A DNA stretch of 64,000 nt from Vibrio sp. LaRot3 (GTDB taxonomy: Bacteria; Pseudomonadota; Gammaproteobacteria; Enterobacterales; Vibrionaceae), in the NCBI RefSeq assembly GCF_027587025.1, contig NZ_JAPPTI010000001.1:248001-312000 (forward strand), read 5' to 3'. The notes under the pieces are model-generated. The model was not told where the DNA came from. It saw only the letters and a program-made list of their open reading frames with translations, and did no database searches. Shown piece by piece: positions 10,085-18,559 of this stretch. The translations under genes were made by a program, and so were the position numbers. How positions within the stretch are numbered: position 1 is the stretch's first letter; every line of letters begins with the position of its first letter.

Positions 10085-10534
10085 ATGAAAAAAGTTTTGG
10101 TTGTGTGTATGGGTAACATTTGCCGCTCTCCAACTGGAGAAGCGGTATTGCGAGCTAAGGCGAAGCAGATGGGAATCGATGTTGAAGTAGACTCAGCAGG
10201 CACAATTGGTTACCACCAAGGCAATCCACCAGATAGTCGCTCACAAGCGGCGGGAGAGCGCAGAGGATATTCTTTTAAAGGTATTCGTTCACGCCAAGTA
10301 GAAAGTAAAGACTTCGACTATTTTGACCTGATCTTAGCCGCAGATAATGCCAATTTAACAGATCTTAAAGCAATATGCCCTCAAGAACATTTGCATAAAT
10401 TGAAGTTGTACCTCAGCTTTGGTGAGTCAGACTATGAAGAAATCCCAGATCCATACTACGGCGGTGACCGAGGTTTTGAGCTGGTATTGGATTTACTTGA
10501 AGAGTCGGCAGAACAAGTGCTCAAACAGCTTTAA
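10085..10534 (+). CDS. Low-molecular-weight protein-tyrosine phosphatase
   Basis: A cytoplasmic phosphatase of 149 residues. The catalytic loop CMGNICRS starts at Cys8, and the general-acid aspartate lies in the motif IPDPYYGG near residue 120. Both catalytic elements are intact. Unlike Wzb/Etp phosphatases it is not next to a capsule or exopolysaccharide tyrosine-kinase operon. Its substrate therefore cannot be inferred from context. It is divergent from cobO with about 80 bp between starts. Confidence 0.92.
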   Translation: MKKVLVVCMGNICRSPTGEAVLRAKAKQMGIDVEVDSAGTIGYHQGNPPDSRSQAAGERRGYSFKGIRSRQVESKDFDYFDLILAADNANLTDLKAICPQEHLHKLKLYLSFGESDYEEIPDPYYGGDRGFELVLDLLEESAEQVLKQL

Positions 10535-10554
10535 CGCAAGCAGATCATATCAAC

Positions 10555-11217
10555 TTAAGCGGCCACCACCCGGCCGCTAAAGTAATCATTCGATACAATA
10601 TATTCGGTATTACGGATCACCTCATCCTGAATCTCTGCCCAATGAAGGCCATTTTGCTCATGGCAAGGCACCACGCCACCGACGCGAATATTAAATGGCG
10701 TAAGTTCTTTGGCCCAACTCTGGGTAAAACCAGCCACCATCGAGGAGGCATTATCGAACCCTCCTTGGTGGAGTTGGGTGTTATGCCCAATCACATTTAC
10801 GATGACCCCATTCTTCTTTTCTTTACGCATGCGTTCAGCGGTTGCTTGTCCAAAGCCAAAAAGGGTATTTGCCATGCAAGTGAGATGTTGTGAGAACACA
10901 TCCGTTGCACTGGAATCAAAAATGTTAGGCATAGCTTGGGCAGTAAAGGTGTTGATCAAGACATCTGGCGAGCAATCAAGTGAGGTTTCGATGAAGCGAA
11001 ACAATTGGTTGATGGAATCTAATGAGTGATCGGGTAACGCGAACTGATAGACACTGTCAGATTGGCTTTGACAGCGTTGGTATGTTTCGCTTAGTAGCCT
11101 TTTGTCGGTATCGCACAATACGACCGATGCGCCGAGTGAAGCAAAATGCGTAGCGAGGGTGCTACCGGTTTGAGAACCAGCAGACGTAACAAGAACGACG
11201 GCACTGTCGATATTCAT
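10555..11217 (-). CDS. SDR-fold protein lacking the catalytic Tyr and Lys
   Basis: A 220-residue member of the short-chain dehydrogenase/reductase superfamily with an N-terminal Rossmann nucleotide-binding segment (VLVTSAGSQTGS). Normal SDRs have TGxxxGxG there and a YxxxK pair later. Where the alignment expects YxASK this protein has DNASS (within GGFDNASSMVAGF), so the usual Tyr and Lys are both absent. The rest (NTFTAQAMPN in place of NNAG, then FNIRVGGVVP) still follows the fold. A strong gaggagg site supports the start. It may be a regulatory or cofactor-binding pseudoenzyme; calling it an oxidoreductase would overstate the evidence. Confidence 0.75.
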   Translation of the reverse strand: MNIDSAVVLVTSAGSQTGSTLATHFASLGASVVLCDTDKRLLSETYQRCQSQSDSVYQFALPDHSLDSINQLFRFIETSLDCSPDVLINTFTAQAMPNIFDSSATDVFSQHLTCMANTLFGFGQATAERMRKEKKNGVIVNVIGHNTQLHQGGFDNASSMVAGFTQSWAKELTPFNIRVGGVVPCHEQNGLHWAEIQDEVIRNTEYIVSNDYFSGRVVAA

Positions 11218-11397
11218 GAACTTAACCTCCTCGCATTGGCGATGTTATAAGACGCTCACTAAGCATGGTAGATTAGTTGTGTCTTATGTGTGAATAACTT
11301 CAAATAAGCTGTGTATATGTAGTACGAACTTTTTGTTTTTTGCGTTCATTCACATTATGTGTAGGTGCGAAATAGCGTGTTACAAATGCGCAGGGAG

Positions 11398-11901
11398 TTA
11401 GGCTTGAGCCTGAATTTGGAAGGTTCTTTGTGCTTCAATTAATTGATTATAAAGATCAAATGGCATCAGCTTCTTCGGCTCTTTACTGCCTAGCTGACGT
11501 TGTTGATGCAGTGAAAGGTTATGATAAACCTCTTCTGGTAAATCGTGAGTTTGCTCGGGCAGATAGGTAAGCACCTCGGGGTTGAGGTAGTGGCTCAGTT
11601 TCGCGCTCGAAAGCCCAGCAGCGTGGAACATTTCAGCTTGGCGAGCGGAGATATCATAAGAGCTTTGATCCGATCTCAGTCCTTGCGGCGGTTGAAGCTC
11701 GAAGCGTTGCCTTAGTGTCTGAGCGGTGATTTCTACCGTGTCTATTTGTTCGACAGGCGTATTATCACGAACGTCATCAGAAAACATCGAAAGGATTAAA
11801 GCAAAGTCAGCACGACGCCCTTCGTGTACGGCATGGTTAATACCATTACCGAACTGAAGTTCGTTAATTGTGTTGATGTTGTTTATCGTTTCGACTTGCA
11901 T
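11398..11901 (-). CDS. Conserved hypothetical protein, VC-type
   Basis: A 167-residue soluble protein that I do not recognise. The start is taken at the ATG at 11901 (MQVETINN), which follows a gaggag site by 5 nt. A GTG start four codons earlier would place the Shine-Dalgarno inside the gene. It is Gln- and Leu-rich, with a segment SYDISARQAEMFHAAGLSSA that looks like a small helix-turn-helix or death-fold-like helical unit. There is no signal peptide, no cysteine and no catalytic motif. It is monocistronic, downstream of sodB on the same strand. Confidence 0.6.
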   Translation of the reverse strand: MQVETINNINTINELQFGNGINHAVHEGRRADFALILSMFSDDVRDNTPVEQIDTVEITAQTLRQRFELQPPQGLRSDQSSYDISARQAEMFHAAGLSSAKLSHYLNPEVLTYLPEQTHDLPEEVYHNLSLHQQRQLGSKEPKKLMPFDLYNQLIEAQRTFQIQAQA

Positions 11902-11974
11902 ATTGCTCCTCACTTGCCCCTTTATTAACGGCTAAACGTAAGGAAACTTTAAGAAAACTTATCGCAAGTAGAAA

Positions 11975-11999
11975 AAAAGCCCGCAGATGCGAGCTTTTT
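11975..11999 (-). terminator. Intrinsic terminator of sodB
   Basis: Stem aagctcgca / tgcgggctt (one mismatch) followed on the minus strand by a run of seven T, about 35 bp past the sodB stop. Confidence 0.75.
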
Positions 12000-12034
12000 A
12001 ATCAATTGATATCAGGGGGAACTGATATTAGCGT

Positions 12035-12619
12035 TTATTTTGCTAGGTTTTCAGCAACGAAATCCCAGTTTACAAGAGCCCAGAAAGCAGCCATGTAGTC
12101 AGGACGAACGTTACGGAAATCGATGTAGTACGCGTGTTCCCATAGGTCAACAGTAAGAAGCGGAGTTACGCCTTCTTCTGTTAGAGGAGTTGCAGCGTTA
12201 GACGTGTTCACGATCTCTAGTGAGCCGTCAGCGTTCTTAACTAGCCAAGTCCAAGAAGAGCCGAAGTTGTTGATTGCAGAGTCAGTGAACTTTGCTTTGA
12301 ACTCATCGAAAGAACCGAAAGAAGCGTTGATTGCATCAGCAACCGCACCTGTTGGTTGACCGCCTGCGTTTGGTGCTAGACAGTGCCAGTAGAAAGTGTG
12401 GTTCCAGATTTGCGCTGCGTTGTTAAATACGCCACCAGTAGAAGTCTTGATGATTTCTTCTAGTGTTTTACCTTCAAATTCAGTACCTGGGATTAGGCCG
12501 TTAAGCTTAACAACGTAAGTGTTGTGGTGCTTACCGTGGTGGAAATCTAAAGTTTCAGCTGAGATATGTGGTTCTAGTGCGTCTTTCGCGTAAGGAAGAG
12601 CTGGTAATTCGAATGCCAT
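12035..12619 (-). CDS. sodB: Iron superoxide dismutase
   Basis: Dismutates superoxide to hydrogen peroxide and oxygen in the cytoplasm. The start at 12619 (MAFELPALPY) gives 194 residues, close to the E. coli protein, and lies after a ggag site; a longer frame adds only MENRA. The metal ligands of the Fe/Mn family are present: His near 27 (LDFHHGKHHNTY), His near 74 (QIWNHTFYW), and Asp and His in DLWEHAYYID near 157-161. NAAQIWNHTFYWHCLAPN together with the FGSFDEF segment favours the iron form. It is monocistronic with its own terminator. Confidence 0.96.
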   Translation of the reverse strand: MAFELPALPYAKDALEPHISAETLDFHHGKHHNTYVVKLNGLIPGTEFEGKTLEEIIKTSTGGVFNNAAQIWNHTFYWHCLAPNAGGQPTGAVADAINASFGSFDEFKAKFTDSAINNFGSSWTWLVKNADGSLEIVNTSNAATPLTEEGVTPLLTVDLWEHAYYIDFRNVRPDYMAAFWALVNWDFVAENLAK

Positions 12620-12994
12620 TGCTCGGTTCTCCATTGTATGTTGAAAGAGTCACCTCTTTCGATTGCTTCCAAATGTTTATTATTTTTTGTGAATAGGTTA
12701 AAACCTACTCAATGTCATTTTGACTGACTTGGCGCCTAGTTTAGCAAGTTTTTACGTGATTTAAAGCACATAGATGAAATAACTCATGCCAAAATATTGC
12801 ATGCGTTAATAAAAATGTACTTATTGATAACAAGGTTTTACCGCCGAACCTCGCTAAAGAGTAGGCGCGTTGATGCCATTCTGATATAGCTTGGTGTGAA
12901 AAGGTCTAATTCCCCATAGAATCTGTGCTTTTTATTCTCGATTAATGGTTTAGAATGTGCGGATATCTTGCAGCAACTCCATCAAGAGGAAGCA
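12620..12994. promoter_or_regulatory. sodB-grxD divergent intergenic region
   Basis: About 375 bp without a gene, holding the promoters of two divergent genes. A short stem-loop (gaaagag / ctctttc, 4-nt loop) lies at 12643-12660, in the probable sodB leader just upstream of its ribosome-binding site. A second small dyad (taggtt / aaccta) is near 12700. In enterobacteria sodB mRNA is repressed by the small RNA RyhB near the start codon; whether that applies here cannot be read from this sequence. No further coding potential was seen. Confidence 0.45.
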
Positions 12995-13330
12995 ATGGAA
13001 ACTATTGAAAAAATCAAACAGCAAATCGCAGAGAACTCAATTCTTCTTTACATGAAGGGTTCACCAAAACTACCTAGCTGCGGCTTCTCTTCTCAAGCTG
13101 CTCAAGCAATTATGGCTTGTGGCGAAAAATTCGCATATGTGGATATTCTGCAAAACCCTGACATTCGTGCAGAGCTTCCTGCATACGCACAGTGGCCAAC
13201 GTTCCCACAGCTTTGGATTGAAGGTGAGCTGATTGGTGGTTGCGACATCATCATGGAAATGTTCCAAAAAGGTGAGCTTCAGCCATTAGTGAAAGAAGCG
13301 GCAGCACGCGCACAAGGCGACGCTGAGTAA
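12995..13330 (+). CDS. grxD: Monothiol glutaredoxin, Grx4 type
   Basis: A cytosolic monothiol glutaredoxin that carries or delivers [2Fe-2S] clusters, often with BolA. The start at 12995 (METIEKIKQQ) lies 7 nt after an agagga site and gives 111 residues. The active site is CGFS in KLPSCGFSSQA near residue 30, and the glutathione-binding WPTFPQLWI and GGCDI segments follow. The gene is located between sodB and topB and is followed by a terminator at 13420. Confidence 0.95.
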   Translation: METIEKIKQQIAENSILLYMKGSPKLPSCGFSSQAAQAIMACGEKFAYVDILQNPDIRAELPAYAQWPTFPQLWIEGELIGGCDIIMEMFQKGELQPLVKEAAARAQGDAE

Positions 13331-13419
13331 TCTACCGCCACAATACTTGTGTTCTACATAAGTATTTTGAGTAGAAGATTGCAGATACTGTTTAAATTTA
13401 CAGTTTTTCTTGAATTATA

Positions 13420-13450
13420 AAGACCACGCTAGATAATAGCGTGGTCTTTT
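13420..13450 (+). terminator. Terminator hairpin directly before topB
   Basis: Stem aagaccacgct / agcgtggtctt with a T-run. It terminates grxD and ends only about 18 bp before the topB start codon, leaving almost no room for a topB promoter after the hairpin. Confidence 0.85.
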
Positions 13451-13468
13451 TTATTGCCTCCATTATTT

Positions 13469-15415
13469 ATGACTCGTTTATTCATCGCAGAAAAACCCAG
13501 CCTTGGCCGCGCAATAGCGGCTGCGCTACCGGGCCCACAAAAGAAAGATCAAGGTTTCATTCAATGTGGCAATGGTGATGTTGTCACTTGGTGTATTGGC
13601 CATCTGCTTGAGCAAGTAGAGCCTGATGTTTATGACGAGCGATATAGAAAATGGAACTTGGCAGATTTGCCTATCGTGCCTCAGCAATGGCAATTACGGG
13701 CGAGGAAATCTGCCAGCAAGCAGCTAACGGTAGTCCGTAAGCTATTAAAACAGGCTGATCAAATTGTCCATGCGGGAGACCCGGACAGAGAAGGGCAACT
13801 GCTGGTGGATGAGGTGATTGATCACTGCAAAGTAAGCAAAAGCAAAAAAGAGGCGATGCAGCGTTTACTCATTAGTGATTTAAACTTACCGGCAGTGAAG
13901 CGTGCATTGAATGCCATGCGTAGTAACCGTGAGTTTATTCCGTTGTCGGTTTCTGCGTTAGCGCGCTCAAGGGCGGATTGGCTGTATGGCATGAATATGT
14001 CTCGCGCTTATACCTTGTTGGGTCAAAAGGCAGGTTATCAAGGCGTGCTATCGGTCGGTCGTGTGCAAACGCCCGTACTAGGCTTGGTAGTTAGGCGCGA
14101 TGAAGAGATTGAAAACTTTGTGCCTAAAGATTACTTCACGTTGCACGCTTTGATTCCGTATCAATCGGATATTGCAGCGTTTGATATTCGCGCCAAATGG
14201 ATACCGAGCGACGCGTGCAAGCCTTATCAAGATGAAGAAGGGCGAGTATTAAACCAGAAACTGGTGGAGAATGTCGCGAGTCGCATCGCTAATCAACCCG
14301 CTAAGGTCGTGGAGTCAGAGCAAAAGCAAACCAAACAAGCCGCACCATTACCTTATTCTCTATCCTCTTTACAAATTGATGCTGCTAAGCGATTTGGTAT
14401 GAGCGCTCAGCAAGTGTTGGATACGTGTCAGTCACTGTATGAAAAGCATAAGCTGATTACTTACCCGCGTTCAGACAGTCGATATTTGCCGAAAGAGCAT
14501 TTTGCCCAAGCGCCTTCTGTGACTCAGGCGATAAGTAACAATGCCAAAGAGTTAACTTCAGCCGTACAAGGTGCAGATTTGTCGCTGAAATCTAAAGCAT
14601 GGAATGACAGTAAAGTTGATGCGCACCATGCGATCATTCCTACCCCTAAAAATGCGTCTGTGAATGCGTTATCAGGTAATGAAATGAAAATTTACCAGCA
14701 GATCGCGCGCCAATATCTGATGCAGTTTTATCCGCCTGCGATTTATGCTGAAGCGAAATTAGTGTTTGATATTGCCGGAGGTAAGTTTGTTGCTAAGGGA
14801 CGTCAGTTAGTTAGTGCTGGTTGGAAGTCTCTGATGGGTAAAACCGATGAGGAAGACTCTGGCGTTGATGCGGTACCACCACTTAATGAAGGAACAACAC
14901 TGACTTGTCGGGAAGGCGAGATCAATCAGCGAAAAACCGAACCACCAAAACATTTCACCGAGGCTACCTTGCTGCAAGCCATGACGGGAATTGCCCGTTT
15001 TGTAGCAGATAAAGAGCTGAAAAAGATTTTACGAGATACTGATGGCCTCGGCACTGAAGCGACGCGTGCGGGTATTTTGGATACCTTATTTAAGCGTCAG
15101 TTACTCACTCGCCAAGGAAAGAGCATATTAAGCTCACCTGCGGGGCGCGGGTTAATCCATGCTCTACCACAAGATTCCACCTACCCGGATATGACCGCTC
15201 ACTGGGAGCACCAGTTGCAAGGCATGGCGGAGCGCAATCAAGCCTACCAACCGTTTATGGCATCTTTAGAGCAACGCATCGACGCGCTCATGGCCCAAGT
15301 GAAACAAGGGCCAGTGCCAGAGTCGCTCCGACACTTGCCTAAAGTTGAGCGTCCGGCCTTTAAGCGTAAAAAACGCACCTACAAGAAAACAGCAGGAAAG
15401 CCTAAGTCAGCTTAA
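13469..15415 (+). CDS. topB: DNA topoisomerase III
   Basis: A type IA topoisomerase that relaxes and decatenates single-strand-containing DNA. The start at 13469 ([12 protein letters not shown]) gives 648 residues and matches the family N-terminus; a TTG at 13454 is the alternative. The Toprim acidic motif is in [11 protein letters not shown] near residue 104 and the active-site Tyr is in [11 protein letters not shown] near residue 330. The C-terminus ends in a basic tail (KRKKRTYKK) with no zinc finger. No clear Shine-Dalgarno precedes either start and a terminator hairpin abuts the gene, so expression may be low or leaderless-like. Confidence 0.95.
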   Translation: MTRLFIAEKPSLGRAIAAALPGPQKKDQGFIQCGNGDVVTWCIGHLLEQVEPDVYDERYRKWNLADLPIVPQQWQLRARKSASKQLTVVRKLLKQADQIVHAGDPDREGQLLVDEVIDHCKVSKSKKEAMQRLLISDLNLPAVKRALNAMRSNREFIPLSVSALARSRADWLYGMNMSRAYTLLGQKAGYQGVLSVGRVQTPVLGLVVRRDEEIENFVPKDYFTLHALIPYQSDIAAFDIRAKWIPSDACKPYQDEEGRVLNQKLVENVASRIANQPAKVVESEQKQTKQAAPLPYSLSSLQIDAAKRFGMSAQQVLDTCQSLYEKHKLITYPRSDSRYLPKEHFAQAPSVTQAISNNAKELTSAVQGADLSLKSKAWNDSKVDAHHAIIPTPKNASVNALSGNEMKIYQQIARQYLMQFYPPAIYAEAKLVFDIAGGKFVAKGRQLVSAGWKSLMGKTDEEDSGVDAVPPLNEGTTLTCREGEINQRKTEPPKHFTEATLLQAMTGIARFVADKELKKILRDTDGLGTEATRAGILDTLFKRQLLTRQGKSILSSPAGRGLIHALPQDSTYPDMTAHWEHQLQGMAERNQAYQPFMASLEQRIDALMAQVKQGPVPESLRHLPKVERPAFKRKKRTYKKTAGKPKSA

Positions 15416-15474
15416 AGGGATGTGTCCCCTCGTACTCATGCGAATAGTTGGCTTTCCTAGCAGCACTTGCCCAT

Positions 15475-16617
15475 TTACTGGAAACTGATTTGTTGCCAGC
15501 GACAACAGTTGTTGAGTGCGTTCTTTTTGATGCCAAATTGACCTGATAGTTGACTTAACAACTTTTTTTGCTCATCGATGCTTAAACTAGAGTTGTTCGC
15601 TGAAATAAAATAGATCTGGTTTTTTTCCTTGAACGTCATCCCACCAAGATTGATGTTTTTGAATTCCAATTTACCCGTTTTAAGTTCTTTTTCCGTTAGG
15701 CTAAAGTTGCGGCGATAATAGTTGTCACGATAGGAAGGAACCCAACGCTCGAGTTCTTCTCTTGTTTTGACGTCGATGCTTTTCTCAACATACTTTTCTA
15801 TTTCTTCGTCAGTGATCTTGGTGACTACGGTTATTGAAATTAGTGGTGAGTTTGCGTCAGAAGCTTGTTCTGCTTGTTGCTTCGGGTAGTAATCGCTGTG
15901 TGAAAATGCGGTCAGATCCCCTTTGAAGTGCAATGACACGTTGTAGCCATATTTCGATTCATTGTCTAAAAAATCACGAGCGGGATTTCCTTGATAGATT
16001 GAATCTGCGGCTAACTCCGCCATGCCCAAACCAATTCCCGGATGATTAGGTGTTAACTGGCCGTTGAACGGTTCTTTTGCGTTGGTCAAAACAAAAACGT
16101 CTTGGACGCTTTGTTGAAGTTCGTTCTGGCGTTGTATCAGTTCATGAGCATCTTTTTGTCTTTGTAACTCTGCCTCTCGCTTTTGGTTTTGCTCTTCAAT
16201 CATGGCGTTGGTGACCATCAATTTGTGTTCTTGCCACTGCTTTTCTCGATGAGATTTTATGACAGAGGGCGCGATTAAGCCGACGATGAGCATAGTGATT
16301 AACCCCCCTTTGATGATATTCATCTTTCGGGATTGTTTCGCTTTAGCCTGTTCCCATAGGTCTGCTGGAATATGTTTTACTTCAAGCTGTTCCACACCTT
16401 CAGTTGGAATAGGGAAGTGGTTTTCGTTGATGGAAGGTGAATAGTAGATGGTTCCATCTTCCATGGTGATGACCGCATAGGCGCCTTTTAGGGTAACTAT
16501 TTCTTCGTTTTCAGTGGTTAGAATAGCAATGTTCCAACCGTGATGGACCTGTGGGTCGTACAGAATGGCCTCTTGAGGCATTGTTTCTCGGAGGATTTTA
16601 ATGACAATGTTGTTCAT
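15475..16617 (-). CDS. Membrane-anchored coiled-coil protein of unknown function
   Basis: A 380-residue protein. The first 100 residues form a cytoplasmic domain with beta character (EEIVTLKGAYAVITMEDGTIYYSP). One transmembrane helix lies at about 105-122 (IIKGGLITMLIVGLIAPSV). A charged helix rich in Gln, Glu and Lys follows (about 130-175), likely a coiled coil, and a C-terminal extracytoplasmic domain of about 200 residues completes the protein. No enzymatic motif was recognised. The gene is alone between convergent topB and the SDR at 17370. The cysteine pair near the end (NNCCRWQQ) is unusual for such a domain. Confidence 0.55.
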   Translation of the reverse strand: MNNIVIKILRETMPQEAILYDPQVHHGWNIAILTTENEEIVTLKGAYAVITMEDGTIYYSPSINENHFPIPTEGVEQLEVKHIPADLWEQAKAKQSRKMNIIKGGLITMLIVGLIAPSVIKSHREKQWQEHKLMVTNAMIEEQNQKREAELQRQKDAHELIQRQNELQQSVQDVFVLTNAKEPFNGQLTPNHPGIGLGMAELAADSIYQGNPARDFLDNESKYGYNVSLHFKGDLTAFSHSDYYPKQQAEQASDANSPLISITVVTKITDEEIEKYVEKSIDVKTREELERWVPSYRDNYYRRNFSLTEKELKTGKLEFKNINLGGMTFKEKNQIYFISANNSSLSIDEQKKLLSQLSGQFGIKKNALNNCCRWQQISFQ

Positions 16618-16686
16618 GAGTACTTCCCTAGTATGAACCGAAATGGGGATGGCGAAGGTAATGAGCGCAAAATGAGCAAAGATAAC

Positions 16687-17370
16687 TTACCAAGGCAGTG
16701 GCTGCCCATCGTAGTTTAGAAATTTTCCGCTATCTTGCGGTTTCAATGTTGAGATGACAGAAGACAATCCCTCGACACTTTGCTCAACCGAAATGAGTGC
16801 ATTCGGTCCGCCCATTTCGGTCTGAACCCAACCGGGATGCAGTGCGACGCAGACAAATCCTTGCTCTGAGAGGTCGTTGCTTAAACTTTTAACCACCGAA
16901 TTAAGCGCCGCTTTAGACGAGCGGTAAATATAGCCGCCGCCTGACGTGTTTTCAGTCATACTGCCTACCTTAGAAGACAAGCAGGCGATATGTTTGAGTT
17001 TACCTTGGCTTAAATTAGGGTAGAGCGCTTCGACTAGCTTCAACGGTGCGATGGTGTTGATTTCCAACACGCGACGCCACTCTTCAACATCAGTATGACC
17101 AAACCCATAACCTTTAGGACCAAAGTAACCGGCGTTGTTGATCAGTAGATCGATGGCAGGTAATTGCTTGGCTAGTTGAGCAACAGATGGGTAATCGGTG
17201 ACATCAAGTAAGTGACAAGTGAGGGGGTTCTCTGTGGTTAAGTTGAGTAACGGTTGCGCTTGATTAGCGTCGCGGTAGGTTGCGTGTACCTGCCAGCCTT
17301 GAGCTAAATAGTGTTTCACCAGCCCTAAGCCAATACCCCTGTTCGCCCCGGTAATAAAAACGGTTTTCAT
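16687..17370 (-). CDS. Short-chain dehydrogenase/reductase, C-factor-like
   Basis: A classical SDR of 227 residues with an intact TGANRGIG cofactor-binding motif near residue 7, NNAGYFGPKGYG near 84, and the catalytic YRSSK (YxxxK) near 150. The overall pattern resembles the sniffer/C-factor group of NAD(P)-dependent carbonyl reductases. The substrate is unknown. It begins 30 bp after the stop of a 40-residue membrane protein on the same strand, and the pair is preceded by a Fur-like box, so it may be iron-regulated. Confidence 0.85.
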   Translation of the reverse strand: MKTVFITGANRGIGLGLVKHYLAQGWQVHATYRDANQAQPLLNLTTENPLTCHLLDVTDYPSVAQLAKQLPAIDLLINNAGYFGPKGYGFGHTDVEEWRRVLEINTIAPLKLVEALYPNLSQGKLKHIACLSSKVGSMTENTSGGGYIYRSSKAALNSVVKSLSNDLSEQGFVCVALHPGWVQTEMGGPNALISVEQSVEGLSSVISTLKPQDSGKFLNYDGQPLPW

Positions 17371-17400
17371 GCAAAATCCTTTCAGTTTTGCAGTATTGTG

Positions 17401-17523
17401 TTAGTGGCTTAAGAGAAAATCAACCATCCACCAAGCTGAAAACATTGCGAATGCGAAGAACGTAGCAGCACCCAAAGTACCAGCAAAGACGCCCAGAAGT
17501 AGTGAGAGTCGATAATGAATCAT
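17401..17523 (-). CDS. Small hydrophobic membrane protein (40 aa) downstream of a Fur-like box
   Basis: A short open frame too small for routine ORF lists. From the ATG at 17523 it encodes 40 residues: a basic start (MIHYRLS), then a long hydrophobic stretch with Gly, Ala and Phe (LLLGVFAGTLGAATFFAFAMF), then SAWWMVDF. That is one or two transmembrane helices. It lies between the Fur-like box at 17535-17553 and the SDR at 17370, with 30 bp to the SDR start, consistent with a two-gene iron-regulated operon. There is no strong Shine-Dalgarno, which lowers confidence. No homologue is claimed. Confidence 0.5.
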   Translation of the reverse strand: MIHYRLSLLLGVFAGTLGAATFFAFAMFSAWWMVDFLLSH

Positions 17524-17534
17524 AATAAATTTTT

Positions 17535-17553
17535 GTTAATGATAATTATTTGC
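17535..17553 (-). promoter_or_regulatory. Fur-box-like operator
   Basis: The 19 bases gttaatgataattatttgc match the classical Fur box GATAATGATAATCATTATC at 15 of 19 positions. The site lies about 12 bp upstream of the 40-residue membrane protein start and about 70 bp upstream of the divergent HDAC-like gene at 17624, so it could act on either. Binding is inferred. Confidence 0.5.
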
Positions 17554-17623
17554 ATTAAATCGGTTTTGCGCAGTGTTTTCAAGCTGATACCCTAATTACA
17601 TCGAAATTACATTTGAGCACTCT

Positions 17624-18550
17624 ATGATCCCTTTGGTCTACCATCCCATTTATTCCGATTTGCCATTACCCAAAGGGCATCGTTATCCAATTAATAAGTA
17701 TCGCTATATTTATCAGGCTGTAGTGGAGCAGCAACAGCATCTACCAAGTTGGCAAACATCGTTGCAGTTCGTCAAGCCAGTGCCAATCGAGTTATCGGAG
17801 GTAATGCTGTGTCATGATGTTGAATACGTTCAGGCACTGTTTGACGGCCAATTACCAGCGGCTAAGATGCGTCGAATTGGCTTTCCATGGAGCGAGCAAT
17901 TAATCAAACGCACGCTGACCTCTGCAGGAGGTACATGCTTGACCGCTGAGTTAGCCATTGATCATGGCATCGCCATTCATTTGAGCGGTGGTTATCACCA
18001 TGCTCACGCTGATTTTGGTTCAGGCTTTTGTCTGATTAATGATTTAGTGATTGCCGCGAAACGCGCGTTACAACATGACAATATTGATAAGGTATTGATT
18101 ATCGATGCGGACGTGCATCATGGTGATGGAACGGCAACCATGTGTGCGAACGAGCCCGATATAGTGACGGTGTCATTTCATTGTGAAAAGAACTTTCCTG
18201 CTCGTAAGCCTGATTCTGATATTGATATTGGTTTTGCTCGTGAAACCGAAGATCAAGAATACCTAGAGCATTTTGAAGCGGTCGTGCAGACGGCGATGCA
18301 ATTGCATCGTCCGGATATGATCATTTATGACGCAGGTGTTGATATCCATTGTCTTGATGAGTTGGGCTATTTCAACGTTTCTGAGCAGGGGATATTGCAG
18401 CGAGATGGCATCATGTGCCGATTAGCTCATGCGGCTAAATTGCCAATGGCGTGTGTAGTGGGTGGCGGTTATCGAGAAAATCATCAAGACTTAGCGCCGC
18501 TTCACCTCAATTTAATCAGCGCGGCGCTAAAAGTCTTTCAGCAAGTTTAG
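17624..18550 (+). CDS. Histone deacetylase superfamily protein (AcuC-like)
   Basis: A 308-residue zinc-dependent deacetylase of the arginase/deacetylase fold, class of AcuC and acetylpolyamine amidohydrolases. Motifs seen include GGYHHAHADFGSGFCL (active-site His pair and substrate loop, about 122-137) and IIDADVHHGDGT (metal-binding Asp and His, about 158-170). IYDAGVDIH near 235 supplies a further metal ligand. All metal ligands appear intact. The natural substrate in Vibrio is unknown. It is convergent with the LacI gene and divergent from the Fur-linked SDR pair. Confidence 0.92.
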   Translation: MIPLVYHPIYSDLPLPKGHRYPINKYRYIYQAVVEQQQHLPSWQTSLQFVKPVPIELSEVMLCHDVEYVQALFDGQLPAAKMRRIGFPWSEQLIKRTLTSAGGTCLTAELAIDHGIAIHLSGGYHHAHADFGSGFCLINDLVIAAKRALQHDNIDKVLIIDADVHHGDGTATMCANEPDIVTVSFHCEKNFPARKPDSDIDIGFARETEDQEYLEHFEAVVQTAMQLHRPDMIIYDAGVDIHCLDELGYFNVSEQGILQRDGIMCRLAHAAKLPMACVVGGGYRENHQDLAPLHLNLISAALKVFQQV

Positions 18551-18559
18551 ACGTTAAAG

